64,000 nt of DNA, taken from the NCBI GenBank assembly GCA_002704915.1, contig PAIP01000032.1:41864-105863 (forward strand), written 5' to 3'. Within the stretch, counting starts at the first letter, position 1. Each line of letters opens with the position of its first letter. Shown here in pieces: positions 55,734-64,000 of this stretch. Below the pieces are notes generated by a model. The model had not been told where the DNA came from and made no database searches. It saw only the letters and a list, made by a program, of their open reading frames with translations. Position numbers and translations under genes: made by a program. Origin of the DNA: Parvularcula sp. GTDB lineage: Bacteria > Pseudomonadota > Alphaproteobacteria > Caulobacterales > Parvularculaceae.

Positions 55734-57209
55734 TCACCCGCGCCAGAAAGACGGGGCGAACAAGACCAGCACCGTGAAAAACTCAAGCCGGCCGAGCAGC
55801 ATGCCCGCCGACATGGCGAGCTTGGCGGCATCGGGCAGGGTCGCGAAATTGCCTGCGGGGCCGACAATATCGCCGAGGCCGGGGCCGACATTGGCGACGG
55901 CGGTCCCTGCCGAGGAAATCGCCGTCAGCGTGTCGAGGCCGAGGCCCGATAAAAATACGGCCAGCGTCGCGAAGATGGCGAAATAGACAAAGAAAAAGCT
56001 CAAGACCGAGACAAAGACGTCATTGGTGAGCGGGCGTCCGTTATAGCGCGCCACGAAGACGCCGTTTGGATGGGCGAGGCGGCGCGCATAAAGAACGAGA
56101 GCGGCGAGCGCCACCTGGAAGCGGAAAATCTTCATACCGCAGGTCGTGGAGCCGGCGCAGCCGCCCACAAACATGATGCAGAAGAAAAATGAGATCGCGA
56201 AAGGTCCCCAGTCGTCGTAATCGGTGGTGGCGTAGCCGGTGCCGGTGAGTATCGAAACGACATTGAAGATCGCCATGCGGAAGGCGGTGAATAGCCCCAG
56301 ATGGCCGAAGGCTTCGATCACGTCGACCATGACGGCCAGGGTCAGCACGACGATGGTCAAGGCGAAAAATCGGATCTGGCTGTCTGTGAACAATCTTTTC
56401 CAGGCGCCGCGCATGATCATGATCAGAAAAATGCCGAAAGGCAGCGACCCGATGATCATGTAAACTGTGATGACAAGATCGAGCGGCGCGCGCCCGACCG
56501 TCAAGAATGCTCCGATAGAGGCGTCCTTTGTTGAAAAGCCGCCGGTGGAGATCGCCGTCAGCGCATGATTGAGCGCGTCGAAGGCCGGCATGCCGAACCC
56601 CCACAGGCTGACGAAACAGGCGAAGGTGAAAAACACATAGATGCCGCTGAGGCCCAGCGAATATTGCGCGGCGTTGGCGATGAATTTCTCAGACGTGTCC
56701 CAGGCCTCGTTCTTAAAAATCTGCATGCCGCCGACTTTCAAAGCCGGCAGAACCGCAAAGGCCATGATGATGATGCCGACGCCGCCGAACCATTGCAGCA
56801 TGGAGCGCCACAACAAAAAGCCGGGCGGCGCGTCGTCGAGGCCGCTGACGACCGTCGATCCTGTGGTGGTGATGCCGGACATGGCCTCGAAAAAGGCGTC
56901 CGTATAGGAAAGGTGCATTTCTCCGAGCGCCAGGGGAATAGCCGCGAAAAGAACAAGCGCCAGCCAGCTCGCCGATGTCAGAAGAAATCCCTCGCGCAGA
57001 GAGATGGTTTCGATGCGGCCCCAGCTTGCCGCCGCCGCGCCGCCGCCGATCAGGAAAGACGCCGACGCGCCGATCGCAAAGGCGGACCAGTCGGCGCGGT
57101 GAACTTCTGCGGTCGCCATCAGATCCGCGAACATCGGAATCAGCATGGTCAGCCCTAGCGCGGCCACTAGCGCGCCCGTAACCAGCAAAACGGGACGGAG
57201 GTTCAGCAT
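55734..57209 (-). CDS. trkH: TrkH-family potassium uptake protein
   Basis: Ion-conducting subunit of the Trk K+ uptake system. The four pore repeats with selectivity glycines can be read: EAMSGITTTGSTV, ALTAISTGGFSTKD, SILTGTGYATTDYDDWG and TAISSAGTAVANVGPG. About ten membrane helices, 491 aa. The regulatory TrkA is not in the window. Confidence 0.94.
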   Translation of the reverse strand: MLNLRPVLLVTGALVAALGLTMLIPMFADLMATAEVHRADWSAFAIGASASFLIGGGAAAASWGRIETISLREGFLLTSASWLALVLFAAIPLALGEMHLSYTDAFFEAMSGITTTGSTVVSGLDDAPPGFLLWRSMLQWFGGVGIIIMAFAVLPALKVGGMQIFKNEAWDTSEKFIANAAQYSLGLSGIYVFFTFACFVSLWGFGMPAFDALNHALTAISTGGFSTKDASIGAFLTVGRAPLDLVITVYMIIGSLPFGIFLIMIMRGAWKRLFTDSQIRFFALTIVVLTLAVMVDVIEAFGHLGLFTAFRMAIFNVVSILTGTGYATTDYDDWGPFAISFFFCIMFVGGCAGSTTCGMKIFRFQVALAALVLYARRLAHPNGVFVARYNGRPLTNDVFVSVLSFFFVYFAIFATLAVFLSGLGLDTLTAISSAGTAVANVGPGLGDIVGPAGNFATLPDAAKLAMSAGMLLGRLEFFTVLVLFAPSFWRG

Positions 57210-57435
57210 GGATGGCGTTCGTCAGCGACGTCCCCAGAGCCCGGCCGGAGCTTGCTGAAACTTGATCGAGAGCCGGATGGACAGACGTTCGGTTGCCGGG
57301 ACCCGATACCTCCCGGGCTCTGATTCTCTAAGACTTGAGAGTCTGACCGCATGGATTTGTGGCTGACGAACGTCTGATCCTCTGCGATGTTCGCTGTTTT
57401 CAATTCCCGAGTCAGACTCTCGGGTCAGCAGGCTC
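57210..57435. other. Intergenic region with palindrome and clustered GANTC sites
   Basis: 226 bp between apaG and trkH without a gene. CCCGAG-TCAGACT-CTCGGG (57406-57424) is a perfect 6-bp stem whose loop region also contains overlapping GAGTC and GACTC. Four GANTC sites (57322, 57339, 57409, 57415) occur within about 100 bp, where well under one is expected by chance. GANTC is the CcrM methylation site in alphaproteobacteria. No T-tract follows the stem, so it is not a clear terminator. Confidence 0.5.
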
Positions 57436-57876
57436 TCAGTGGACTTGGCGCATTTCATGCGGGCTGTCGAGAGAGAAGGCCGGAATGTCCACGTCGAAGG
57501 TTTCGCCGCCATCGGCCTCCATGCCATAGGCGCCCACCATCAGGCCGGAAGGCGTCGCCAGCGGCGCGCCCGACGTATACTCGAAGCCTTCGCCGGGCCG
57601 TATCATTGGCTGTTCGCCCACAACGCCGTCGCCGGCGACGATATCGGTCTGGCCGCGCGAATCGGTGATGCGCCAGTAACGCGTCCTGAGCCGGACCGCA
57701 GTGTCGGATTCGTTGTTAATTCGCACCGTATAAGCCCAGACATAGCGGGGCTCTTCCGGGTCGGACTGGTCTTCAAGAAAACGGGGACTCACGCTGACGC
57801 GAATACCTCGCGTCACGCTCTCATACATTTCGCTGTTGCGGTCTCCCCTCGCCATAGCGCCGCCCTGCAATTCCAT
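57436..57876 (-). CDS. apaG: ApaG protein
   Basis: ApaG proteins are small beta-sandwich proteins linked to Co2+/Mg2+ homeostasis in bacteria. Typical blocks are [79 protein letters not shown] and [27 protein letters not shown]. The ATG at 57876 has GGGGAAG upstream and gives 146 aa; longer upstream extensions are spurious. Confidence 0.95.
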   Translation of the reverse strand: MELQGGAMARGDRNSEMYESVTRGIRVSVSPRFLEDQSDPEEPRYVWAYTVRINNESDTAVRLRTRYWRITDSRGQTDIVAGDGVVGEQPMIRPGEGFEYTSGAPLATPSGLMVGAYGMEADGGETFDVDIPAFSLDSPHEMRQVH

Positions 57877-58021
57877 AATGCTTCCCCTTTTTACACAATC
57901 TACGCTGTGTTGTTGCATTGCGCCAGACAATGACTGCAAATTCAACGAGGCGGGGAAAAGGTGCGGGGGCGAGCACGCACAGCCTCTTGCCATTGATGCG
58001 TGCGACGGGCAAAGGGGCCGG

Positions 58022-59122
58022 ATGACGGTGGCTATGACATTGAAGGACGGGGTCCTTGCCTCGCAAACCATTGCGGCGCTGATGGAAAGTGGCGTGATTG
58101 AGCGCGCTGATCCGTCCCGCTTACAACCGGCAAGCCTCGATCTCACATTGTCCTCTCGCGCATGGCGAGTGCGTGCGTCATTTCTTCCCTCGCGGGCGCG
58201 GACGGTCGCAGCACGCCTCGCCGATGGTCTCGCCATGCAGGAAATAGACCTTTCCGGCGGCGCGGTGTTCGAGCGCGGCTGCGTCTATCTGGTGGAGTTA
58301 AATGAGCGCCTCGCCTTGCCGGAAGGGGTCGAAGGCGCCGCCAATCCGAAAAGCTCGACGGGGCGCATCGATGTCTTTGTGCGATTGGTCACGGACTATG
58401 GCGCGGCATTTGACGATATACCCGCCGGCTATTGCGGGCCTTTATATGCAGAAATCAGTCCACGGACGTTTTCTATTCTGGCGCGCGAAGGGTCGAGCCT
58501 CAACCAGCTTCGGCTCAAATGCGGCAAGTTCCGGCTGGACGATGCGGCGCTGCGGCGGCTTCACGAAACAGCGCCGCTTGTGGACGGCGCCGCCGATATC
58601 GCCGGCGGGCTCGGTCTTTCGGTATCGCTTCAGGGTGAGAACAATCTGATCGGCTGGCGCGCGCGCCGTCATTCGGCGCTGATTGACGTGGACAAAGTCG
58701 GCGCGCTGGACCCGCAGGACTTCTTCGAGCCCATTCCTGCGCCGACATCGGGTTTCATTATTCTCGATCCTGACGAGTTTTACATTCTCGCCTCGAAAGA
58801 GGCGCTGGCCGTCCCGCCCGACTTCGCAGCCGAGATGACGCCGATTAGCCCAGGTCTCGGCGAGTTTCGCGTGCATTATGCGGGGTTTTTCGATCCCGGC
58901 TTTGGCTGGCGTCCCGATTCGGAAAATAGCGGCGGCGTCAACGGTTCGCGCGGCGTGCTTGAAGTCAGAAGCCATGACGCGCCTTTCGTTCTCGAGGACG
59001 GCCAGCTTGTGGCGCGGCTCGTCTATGAGAAAATGGCGGCGCGGCCGGAGCGTCTTTACGGCGAAAGCATCAAGTCAAATTATCAGGGTCAGGGGCTCAA
59101 ACTGTCGAAGCATTTTCGCTGA
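58022..59122 (+). CDS. dcd: 2'-deoxycytidine 5'-triphosphate deaminase, two-domain form
   Basis: The 366-aa alphaproteobacterial form of dCTP deaminase, about twice the usual 190 aa, consisting of two dUTPase-like halves. The first half has [18 protein letters not shown] and the active-site [21 protein letters not shown]; the second has [21 protein letters not shown] and [11 protein letters not shown]. It supplies dUTP for thymidylate synthesis. Divergent from apaG (145 bp) and its end overlaps the MFS gene by 26 bp. Confidence 0.9.
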   Translation: MTVAMTLKDGVLASQTIAALMESGVIERADPSRLQPASLDLTLSSRAWRVRASFLPSRARTVAARLADGLAMQEIDLSGGAVFERGCVYLVELNERLALPEGVEGAANPKSSTGRIDVFVRLVTDYGAAFDDIPAGYCGPLYAEISPRTFSILAREGSSLNQLRLKCGKFRLDDAALRRLHETAPLVDGAADIAGGLGLSVSLQGENNLIGWRARRHSALIDVDKVGALDPQDFFEPIPAPTSGFIILDPDEFYILASKEALAVPPDFAAEMTPISPGLGEFRVHYAGFFDPGFGWRPDSENSGGVNGSRGVLEVRSHDAPFVLEDGQLVARLVYEKMAARPERLYGESIKSNYQGQGLKLSKHFR

Positions 59123-60389
59123 CACTGTCTTCGCCATTTTCGCCATCGTCGCCTTCGTCTTCTTCATGCTCCCCGCGCGGATCGATCTCGAATACAGCGG
59201 GCGAGGTGCGCGGCACTGACACATATGCTTCGCGCTCTTCCGCTTTCACCGCGTCGCTGCGCTGCATGCGATAGAGACCGAAGAGCGTCATCGCTCCATA
59301 GACGCCAGATGTATAAAAGAAGAGCGCTTGGGGGCCGAAATGCTGCATGATCATCGGCGCGATAAAGGGACCAACAATGGCGCCGGCGCCGTAAAGCAAC
59401 AAAAGTCCCGCGGCGAGAGTCACATATTCATGGGGTTCCGCCCGATCATTGGCGTGTGCGACGGAAAGACCGAATATGGGCATCGCCGTAAAGCCGAAGG
59501 CGGCGCCGCCGACAAGCAGCATGAGTTCGGACTGTCCGCCCGTGAGACCGAGCAGCACGCCCGCGGCTGAACAGGCGGCGGTGATCGCCACGATCAGGAT
59601 GCGCCGATCAAAAAGGTCAGACACAAAGCCAAGCGGCCATTGTGAGATTGCGCCGGAAATAACCACAGTTGTCATGAAAGCCGCCACGGTCTGGATGCCG
59701 TAGCCCAAATTCTGCACATAAACGGCGCCGACAGCCCAATAGGCGCCGTTGGCCGCCCCGACGCTGAGGCATCCGAAGGCCGCCAGGGGTGAAATACGGA
59801 ACAGTTTTTTCAGGTCGATCTCAGCCGAGGTGATCGGCGTGGGCTGCGTCGTCGAGGTCAGCGCCACCGGCACCAGGGCGATGGAAATCACAATCGAGAC
59901 GACTGCGAACAGATAAAATTCGGACGGATCGGCCGTCGCCAGCATGGCCTGGCCCACGGTGCCTGCGCTGAGGTCCACAACGCGATAGACGGCGAGAATT
60001 CGTCCGCGCCGCTCATTGGTCGCGCCTTCATTAATCCAGCTCTCGATGATCATATAAAGCCCGGCCATGCAGAAGCCGGCGATCACCCTCAGGACGATCC
60101 AGAATACCGGATTGACAGCGAGCGCATGGGCAAGGGCGGCGGCAGAGGCGATGGAGGCGAGGGCGGTGAAGCTGCGGATATGCCCCGCCCGTTTCACCAT
60201 ATGCGGCGCGACCTGGCAGCCCACGGTAAATCCTGTGAAATAGGCCGACATCAGCGAACCGAGGAGGACGAGCGAAAACCCCTCGATATTGCCGCGGACC
60301 GAGAGCAGCGTGCCCTGAAGCCCGGCGCCGGAGATCAGAAGGAAGGCGGCGATCAAAAGCGCCGAGAGAACGCGGATAGTCTGGGCCAT
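59097..60389 (-). CDS. Major facilitator superfamily transporter (YcaD-like)
   Basis: 430 aa with twelve membrane helices. Family landmarks include GFTVGCQVAPHMVKRAGHIRSF, IESWINEGATNERRGRILAVYRVVDL and ISQWPLGFVSDLFDRRILI, typical of YcaD-like members. A long acidic tail (DPRGEHEEDEGDDGENGEDS) follows the last helix and is unusual. Substrate unknown. Confidence 0.9.
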   Translation of the reverse strand: MAQTIRVLSALLIAAFLLISGAGLQGTLLSVRGNIEGFSLVLLGSLMSAYFTGFTVGCQVAPHMVKRAGHIRSFTALASIASAAALAHALAVNPVFWIVLRVIAGFCMAGLYMIIESWINEGATNERRGRILAVYRVVDLSAGTVGQAMLATADPSEFYLFAVVSIVISIALVPVALTSTTQPTPITSAEIDLKKLFRISPLAAFGCLSVGAANGAYWAVGAVYVQNLGYGIQTVAAFMTTVVISGAISQWPLGFVSDLFDRRILIVAITAACSAAGVLLGLTGGQSELMLLVGGAAFGFTAMPIFGLSVAHANDRAEPHEYVTLAAGLLLLYGAGAIVGPFIAPMIMQHFGPQALFFYTSGVYGAMTLFGLYRMQRSDAVKAEEREAYVSVPRTSPAVFEIDPRGEHEEDEGDDGENGEDSVSENASTV

Positions 60390-60499
60390 GCCCCGGCCTC
60401 ATACACAAATTCGCCGGCGTCCGTGATAGGGCGCGGCCAAGATTTCGCTGAAAATTCATAAGGGCGGGTAAAGAGGCCGCGCGGGCTCACAAAAGCGGG

Positions 60500-60537
60500 C
60501 GCAAAAAAAGGGCGACGCTTTCGCGACGCCCTTTCTT
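60500..60537 (-). terminator. Minus-strand intrinsic terminator
   Basis: Read on the minus strand: AAAGGGCG-T-CGC / GCG-T-CGCCC stem (60507-60518 with 60523-60534, one mismatch, loop of four), followed by seven Ts. It lies 110 bp upstream of the MFS start codon, so it must end a minus-strand transcript that comes from the region above. Confidence 0.85.
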
Positions 60538-61125
60538 CCCGCTTACGCGAGAAATCCGGAGCACACCCCAATCCAGTGAGAATTCAGATGTTCTCCAGCG
60601 CGACTGTTAGATACTGACGTTGCCGCCCATAATCTTCAACCGCTAGACCTTTCGGGCGCATATCGCGGGTCGTGGCTGCCGGCATTTGCGTTTCGCCATG
60701 TCCGACGTCATGCGTCCTTGAGATCCGCGCCGCCTCTTCCAATGCGTCAGTTTGCACTGCCGCATGGCGTTGCCGCCGCGCGCCGATCAGCAGCTTGCCC
60801 GCTGCTCACGGCGATGCCGGTCCCCCGGTTCACGAACCGCCTTTCGGCTTTCCGTTCGGGGGCGGACCGCTCAGGTCCGGCCATGCGCGACAAATCCCGC
60901 CTTTCGGTTTTGTCTTGTCCGGTCTGCTTCTGAGCGTCGCATCCGGACCGGCGCATCATTTCGTTTGCTCGTGCCACCCGCCGCTAGGCAATCGCTGCGA
61001 ATGGCCAATAGAGCCGCGAAACATGATCAGGATACCGAATAAATCGCCTTCGTCGAATCATTCTTTTCCACATTCTTTCGCCCATGGCTGTGGGGAAAAG
61101 AGAGCGCTGATTGAAAATGCTTTTG
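60538..61125 (-). other. Gene-poor, hairpin-rich stretch, probable structured or untranslated RNA
   Basis: 588 bp with no confident gene. Perfect short stems: AGCAGC/GCTGCT (60789-60806), CGGTTC/GAACCG (60826-60839), CGGACC/GGTCCG (60863-60879), CCGGTC/GACCGG (60919-60951). The 11-mer CCGCCTTTCGG occurs twice exactly 60 bp apart (60837, 60897). A minus-strand terminator lies just beyond. It may be a long 3' end of the DUF938 transcript or a separate small RNA. I found no tmRNA, RNase P or 6S signature. Confidence 0.45.
60584..60757 (-). CDS. Possible 57-aa small protein
   Basis: An open frame from a GTG, VQTDALEEAARISRTHD at its start and ending RQRQYLTVALENI. Composition looks protein-like (amphipathic, charged) and the stop lies 50 bp before the minus-strand terminator. 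No clear Shine-Dalgarno precedes the GTG; an internal ATG (33 aa) is an alternative. Not a recognised family; may be fortuitous. Confidence 0.25.
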   Translation of the reverse strand: MQTDALEEAARISRTHDVGHGETQMPAATTRDMRPKGLAVEDYGRQRQYLTVALENI

Positions 61126-61785
61126 TCAGTTTTTCCGGAAAATGACGGAAAGATTGTTCGCCGGCATTTCCACAATCTCTTCGAGCGAAAGGGAATTTTT
61201 CTGCGCAAGAGGGAGAATGTCGCCCTCAAGATCGCGCACGCCCCAGCGCGGATCGCGCGCCTTGAGGCTCTCATTAAAAGCCTCGTTTGACGGCGCCGTG
61301 TGCGCGCCATTGCGCGCGAACGGACCGTATAAAAACAACTTGCCTCCGGGGCGCAACAGTCTTCCCGCACCTGCGAACAGGCCCGTCGCCGCTTCAAACG
61401 GCGCGATGTGGATCATGTTGATGGAGACAATCCCGTCATAGGGAGCATCATCAAGTGCAGCCTCCCAGTCCTGCGCCGTGACGTCGATGGCGTGCGGTCC
61501 CTGAAGGTTGTCGAGGCCGGCGCCTGCGACCCAGGCTGCGATCGATGCGCGCGCCGTCTCGTCGGGATCTCCCGTGAACCATGTCGCTTCCGGCAAAGCG
61601 CCCGCGATATGCACCGCATGTTCGCCCGTGCCTGCGCCGATTTCGAGGATGCGCCCTTCCTGCGGCATGGTTTTCAAAAGCACATCGCGGATTACGTCGC
61701 GATTTCGCGCTGTCGAGGGCGAATAGAGTTTCGCGCCTTCGATGGCGCGGTCTTCAAGGGCGGTTTCTTTCGGCGGCTTTTTCAT
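61126..61785 (-). CDS. DUF938 SAM-dependent methyltransferase-like protein
   Basis: DUF938 proteins have a methyltransferase fold of unknown target. The 219-aa product opens with ALEDRAIEGAKLYSPSTARNRDVI, the family signature, then ILEIGAGTGEHAVHIAGALPEATWFTGDPD (SAM loop), INMIHIAPFEA and LLRPGGKLFLYGPF. Starting at 61785 leaves 11 bp after the radical SAM stop; the earlier ATG at 61842 overlaps it. Probably cotranscribed with that gene. Confidence 0.88.
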   Translation of the reverse strand: MKKPPKETALEDRAIEGAKLYSPSTARNRDVIRDVLLKTMPQEGRILEIGAGTGEHAVHIAGALPEATWFTGDPDETARASIAAWVAGAGLDNLQGPHAIDVTAQDWEAALDDAPYDGIVSINMIHIAPFEAATGLFAGAGRLLRPGGKLFLYGPFARNGAHTAPSNEAFNESLKARDPRWGVRDLEGDILPLAQKNSLSLEEIVEMPANNLSVIFRKN

Positions 61786-61796
61786 GACGGCGCGGC

Positions 61797-62735
61797 TTAA
61801 CCCGAACAGCTTGCGCCGCCAAGGACGCAGAACTGCGCGCAAAACGGATGGTTGAGTTTCACCGGGGCAGCCGCTTCGGCGAGGTTGGCGCCCATTTCGA
61901 ACTGCGCATCATAGGGAAGAAGAGTGCAGGAAAGCACGACAGGCTTTTCGGCGCCTTTGCGTTTTACGAGCATGCGAGAATTGGCGCACATCACGTCTTT
62001 CGGGTCTTTGCCGAGGATCGACCAGCAGGAGGCGGTGATTTCAGGAACGTCTTTGACGGGGTCCATTTCCGGGAAGATAACGAGCTGCGCCGGGTCAGTC
62101 GCGCTGATCGCAATATCATAGTCTGCGAATAGCCGCGCGAAGCCTTCCCGCAATGTCTGTTCGTCCTCGCCGGTCAACATGCGTCCTGCGACCGTCATAT
62201 GGAAGCGATTGTCGCTCAGCCATTTAAGACCCGCTATGCCTGCATCGAACGCGCCGGGCCCGCGTTCGCCGTCATGTCCTGCGACCGTGTAATGATCGAG
62301 GCTGACGCGCATGCAAAGGCGCTCGCCAAATCGTCTGTTCAGGTTGAGAAGATTTTCCTGAATGCGCGGGCGCATCATCGGCTTCATGGCGTTGGTGAGA
62401 ATCAGCGTTTCAAAACCGAAGGTCAGGGCGGCTTCGGCCATGGCCGCCATCTCCGGATTCATGAAGGGTTCGCCGCCGGTGAAGCCGATTTCGCGCGCGC
62501 CCATTTCCTTTGCTTCCGCAAGGAAAGGCGCAAGATCGGCCGCCGTCAGATAGACAAGTTGGTCGTTGGACGGAGACGATTCGATATAGCAATGCTTGCA
62601 TTCCACATTGCAGAGCGTGCCTGTGTTCACCCACAGCGTGTCCAGCCCTGTGAAGGAAACGGCGGCGCGCGCCTCGCCATTGGCGGTGACGTCCGGATGC
62701 CGAAACTTTAGTGACGCGGGCTTTTCGCCGTCCAT
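61797..62735 (-). CDS. Radical SAM protein with C-terminal cysteine cluster
   Basis: 312 aa. The iron-sulfur motif is Cys42-x3-Cys46-x2-Cys49 (LCNVECKHCY) and GFTGGEPFMNP follows as the SAM GGE motif. Cysteines in CWSILG, MCANSR, SCTLLPY and the terminal CAQFCVLGGASC could hold an auxiliary cluster. The start at 62735 (MDGEKPASLK) avoids the terminator that overlaps the longest frame. Reaction unknown; pairs with a DUF938 gene. Confidence 0.85.
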   Translation of the reverse strand: MDGEKPASLKFRHPDVTANGEARAAVSFTGLDTLWVNTGTLCNVECKHCYIESSPSNDQLVYLTAADLAPFLAEAKEMGAREIGFTGGEPFMNPEMAAMAEAALTFGFETLILTNAMKPMMRPRIQENLLNLNRRFGERLCMRVSLDHYTVAGHDGERGPGAFDAGIAGLKWLSDNRFHMTVAGRMLTGEDEQTLREGFARLFADYDIAISATDPAQLVIFPEMDPVKDVPEITASCWSILGKDPKDVMCANSRMLVKRKGAEKPVVLSCTLLPYDAQFEMGANLAEAAAPVKLNHPFCAQFCVLGGASCSG

Positions 62736-62770
62736 GACATTTTCCACAATTGCGCGCCGACCATGAACGA

Positions 62771-62802
62771 AAACACCCGCCGGCGGCAACCGGCGGGTGT
62801 TT
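62771..62802 (-). terminator. Intrinsic terminator after the SYLF gene
   Basis: Perfect 13-bp stem AAACACCCGCCGG / CCGGCGGGTGTTT (62771-62783, 62790-62802), loop of six. On the minus strand it is followed by TTTTCGTT. It ends the SYLF transcript 46 bp after its stop and separates it from the radical SAM gene. Confidence 0.88.
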
Positions 62803-62847
62803 CAGCTTTAATCGCGAGGGATCAATTCTGTGTCATGTTCGCATGGC

Positions 62848-63672
62848 CTAATTATCGTCGCCGGTTTCGCCGATCGGCGCGCCCCATACGTCATCGTCTT
62901 CATATTCAGGCTCTTCCGGCAAAGGCTCGCCGGTGACCGGGTCGACACGGACCGGCTTTACGGGCGCGATCATGGGCTGGGCGCCCGGCTGGTCGCGATG
63001 GGCCAAGGCCCAGACGGCGTTTTGCAGCACCGCCGAGCGTGGCTGTGACACCTTCTCGCGATAGATAATATCCGCAGGGGTGACGTTCGCCTGATAATAA
63101 TCCTGGTTCCAGCTATGACGGGCTTTCATCACCGCGCCTTCGAGACTCACGCCCCCGTAAAGGCCGCGGGAGCGTGAAAAGGCGAGCACATCAACCGTCT
63201 GCGCTTTTGCGCCGGCGCCGACCGGTCCGGCGGCGATGGAAAGGTCCGCGCCGAGTTTCACCGTCGTGGACAAAAGGTGCTCCATGCCGCGCTGCGTCAT
63301 GATGGCGAGGATGGTTTCCGATCCTTCAAGGCCCGCCTGAAAACCGAGCGATATGGAGCCGATGGTGAAAAAGGTCGGTTCCGACCAGCTTCCATCCGGG
63401 TTGCGGGCGATCATCACAGCATTTCCGCCGGATGCGCCGATAATAAAACCGCCCCGGATCGATTTCGGAATGATGACCATGGCCTTGGCGTCATCCGCCA
63501 ACTCCCACAGGGGCTCATATGCGCTGTCATTGGCGAAATAGCTCACCGTATCTGCGGCTTTCACCACGAGTTCGGCGGCTTTTTCCGCCTTGGGCTTCGC
63601 CGCTGCGGGCGCCATGGCGACCAATGCCGCCGCGCCAAGAGCGCCGAAAATGCCTAATAGCCGTTTCCACAT
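62848..63672 (-). CDS. Secreted SYLF-domain lipid-binding protein
   Basis: 274 aa with a signal peptide (GALGAAALVAMAPAAA). The SYLF/YSC84 domain is clear: AKAMVIIPKSIRGGFIIGASGGNAVMIAR, WSEPTFFTIGSISLGFQAG, LGADLSIAAGPVGAGAKAQTVDVLAFSRSRGLYGGVSLEGAVM. Eukaryotic relatives bind phosphoinositides; the bacterial role is unclear. The C-terminal 60 residues are Pro/Glu/Asp-rich and disordered. Confidence 0.9.
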   Translation of the reverse strand: MWKRLLGIFGALGAAALVAMAPAAAKPKAEKAAELVVKAADTVSYFANDSAYEPLWELADDAKAMVIIPKSIRGGFIIGASGGNAVMIARNPDGSWSEPTFFTIGSISLGFQAGLEGSETILAIMTQRGMEHLLSTTVKLGADLSIAAGPVGAGAKAQTVDVLAFSRSRGLYGGVSLEGAVMKARHSWNQDYYQANVTPADIIYREKVSQPRSAVLQNAVWALAHRDQPGAQPMIAPVKPVRVDPVTGEPLPEEPEYEDDDVWGAPIGETGDDN

Positions 63673-63926
63673 GCCGGCCTCCTTTCAAAATCCCCGAATT
63701 TACCTGAAAACGGCCGGGCGGCCGCCTTCGTTCCGGGCTTTAGATAAACCTGTTTGCGGCGGCGGAAAGATGACGCCGCGCAGACCTGAAAATGAAATCT
63801 TGGTGAGATTTGTCCCGCCGGTCGAGGCCTTTTCGGCCCCGAACCGGCTGGAAAAGGCCATCTTGACCTTTTTCCACGGTGAGGCGACATGGAGAGGCGC
63901 TGCGGATCGCTTTCAAGCGGCGTCGC

Positions 63927-64000
63927 GCGGGTGTAGCTCAATGGCAGAGCAGAAGCTTCCCAAGCTTACGACGAGGGTTCGATTCCCTTCACCCGCTCCA
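63927..64000 (+). tRNA. tRNA-Gly (anticodon CCC)
   Basis: 74 nt with acceptor stem GCGGGTG/CACCCGC, D-stem GCTC/GAGC, anticodon loop TTCCCAA (anticodon CCC), T-arm GAGGG-TTCGATT-CCCTT and encoded TCCA end. It ends exactly at the window edge. Closely similar to the E. coli tRNA-Gly(CCC) layout. Confidence 0.97.

Noticed and set aside
60747..60977. 76-aa minus-strand frame
   Set aside because: Composition is Arg/Ala-rich without start-site support and it overlaps the hairpins; more likely a by-product of high G+C.
60538..61125. tmRNA, RNase P RNA or 6S RNA
   Set aside because: No tag-peptide frame, no tRNA-like end, no RNase P core motif and no 6S-type long bubble could be read on either strand.
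1..64000. CRISPR array or prophage
   Set aside because: No regularly spaced repeats and no phage structural or integrase genes were seen.

Overview
The window (about 60 % G+C by eye, densely coded on both strands) looks like ordinary chromosome from an aerobic alphaproteobacterium. Evidence: a ctaB-coxF-ctaG-coxC-SURF1 cytochrome oxidase locus with a separate coxBA pair, a RegB/RegA redox two-component system beside a SCO protein, DUF1674 (SDHAF4-type), the two-domain long form of dCTP deaminase, ApaG, an intracellular PHA depolymerase and clustered GANTC sites. The mix is reminiscent of Parvularculales/Hyphomonadales-type marine bacteria, but the order is a guess. I see no prophage, insertion sequence, integrase, CRISPR array or rRNA. 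One tRNA, tRNA-Gly(CCC), closes the window.

Layout. 0-4 kb: a membrane-anchored AraC regulator, a beta-lactamase-fold hydrolase, DUF1203, and a TetR/DUF1330 pair sharing a double palindromic operator. 4-6 kb: etfA/etfB and a HIG1-type membrane protein. 6-14 kb: two predicted papain-fold secreted proteins flanking a YccF protein, an aldo/keto reductase, GluQRS, DUF3667, TldD and a TPR protein. 14.8-23.3 kb: the aa3-type cytochrome oxidase region (coxB with a large insert, coxA, a 3-TM protein, ctaB, coxF, ctaG, coxC, a lipoprotein, DUF983, SURF1, DUF2306), cut by two strong terminators. 23.3-27.1 kb: a four-gene minus-strand operon encoding an ExbB/MotA-type channel, a MotB/OmpA coiled-coil partner, a secreted protein and a LytM (M23) lipoprotein. 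27.3-33.9 kb: small secreted proteins, a two-domain M16 peptidase, RegA, RegB and SCO. 34-39.4 kb: PHA depolymerase, a low-G+C orphan gene, a VOC protein and DNA polymerase I. 39.4-44.4 kb: a GT-C membrane glycosyltransferase, a methyltransferase, a LPG-synthase-type flippase and a polyprenyl-phosphate GT2, probably a lipid-linked glycan set. 44.4-64 kb: Ogt, HtpX, SDHAF4, a beta-propeller lipoprotein, an ABC transporter, a nuclease, an O-methyltransferase, a Crp/Fnr regulator, several unknown secreted proteins, a zinc peptidase, TrkH, ApaG, dCTP deaminase, an MFS transporter, a gene-poor hairpin-rich stretch, DUF938 plus a radical SAM protein, a SYLF protein and tRNA-Gly.

How it fits together: most genes serve respiration (ETF, cytochrome oxidase and its copper/heme assembly factors, RegBA/SCO, SDHAF4) and cell-envelope upkeep (M23, M16, HtpX, TldD, papain-fold hydrolases, glycan transfer). 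The best candidates for something undescribed are the ion-channel/LytM operon (23.3-27.1 kb), the structured minus-strand stretch at 60.5-61.1 kb, and the long insert in cytochrome oxidase subunit II.
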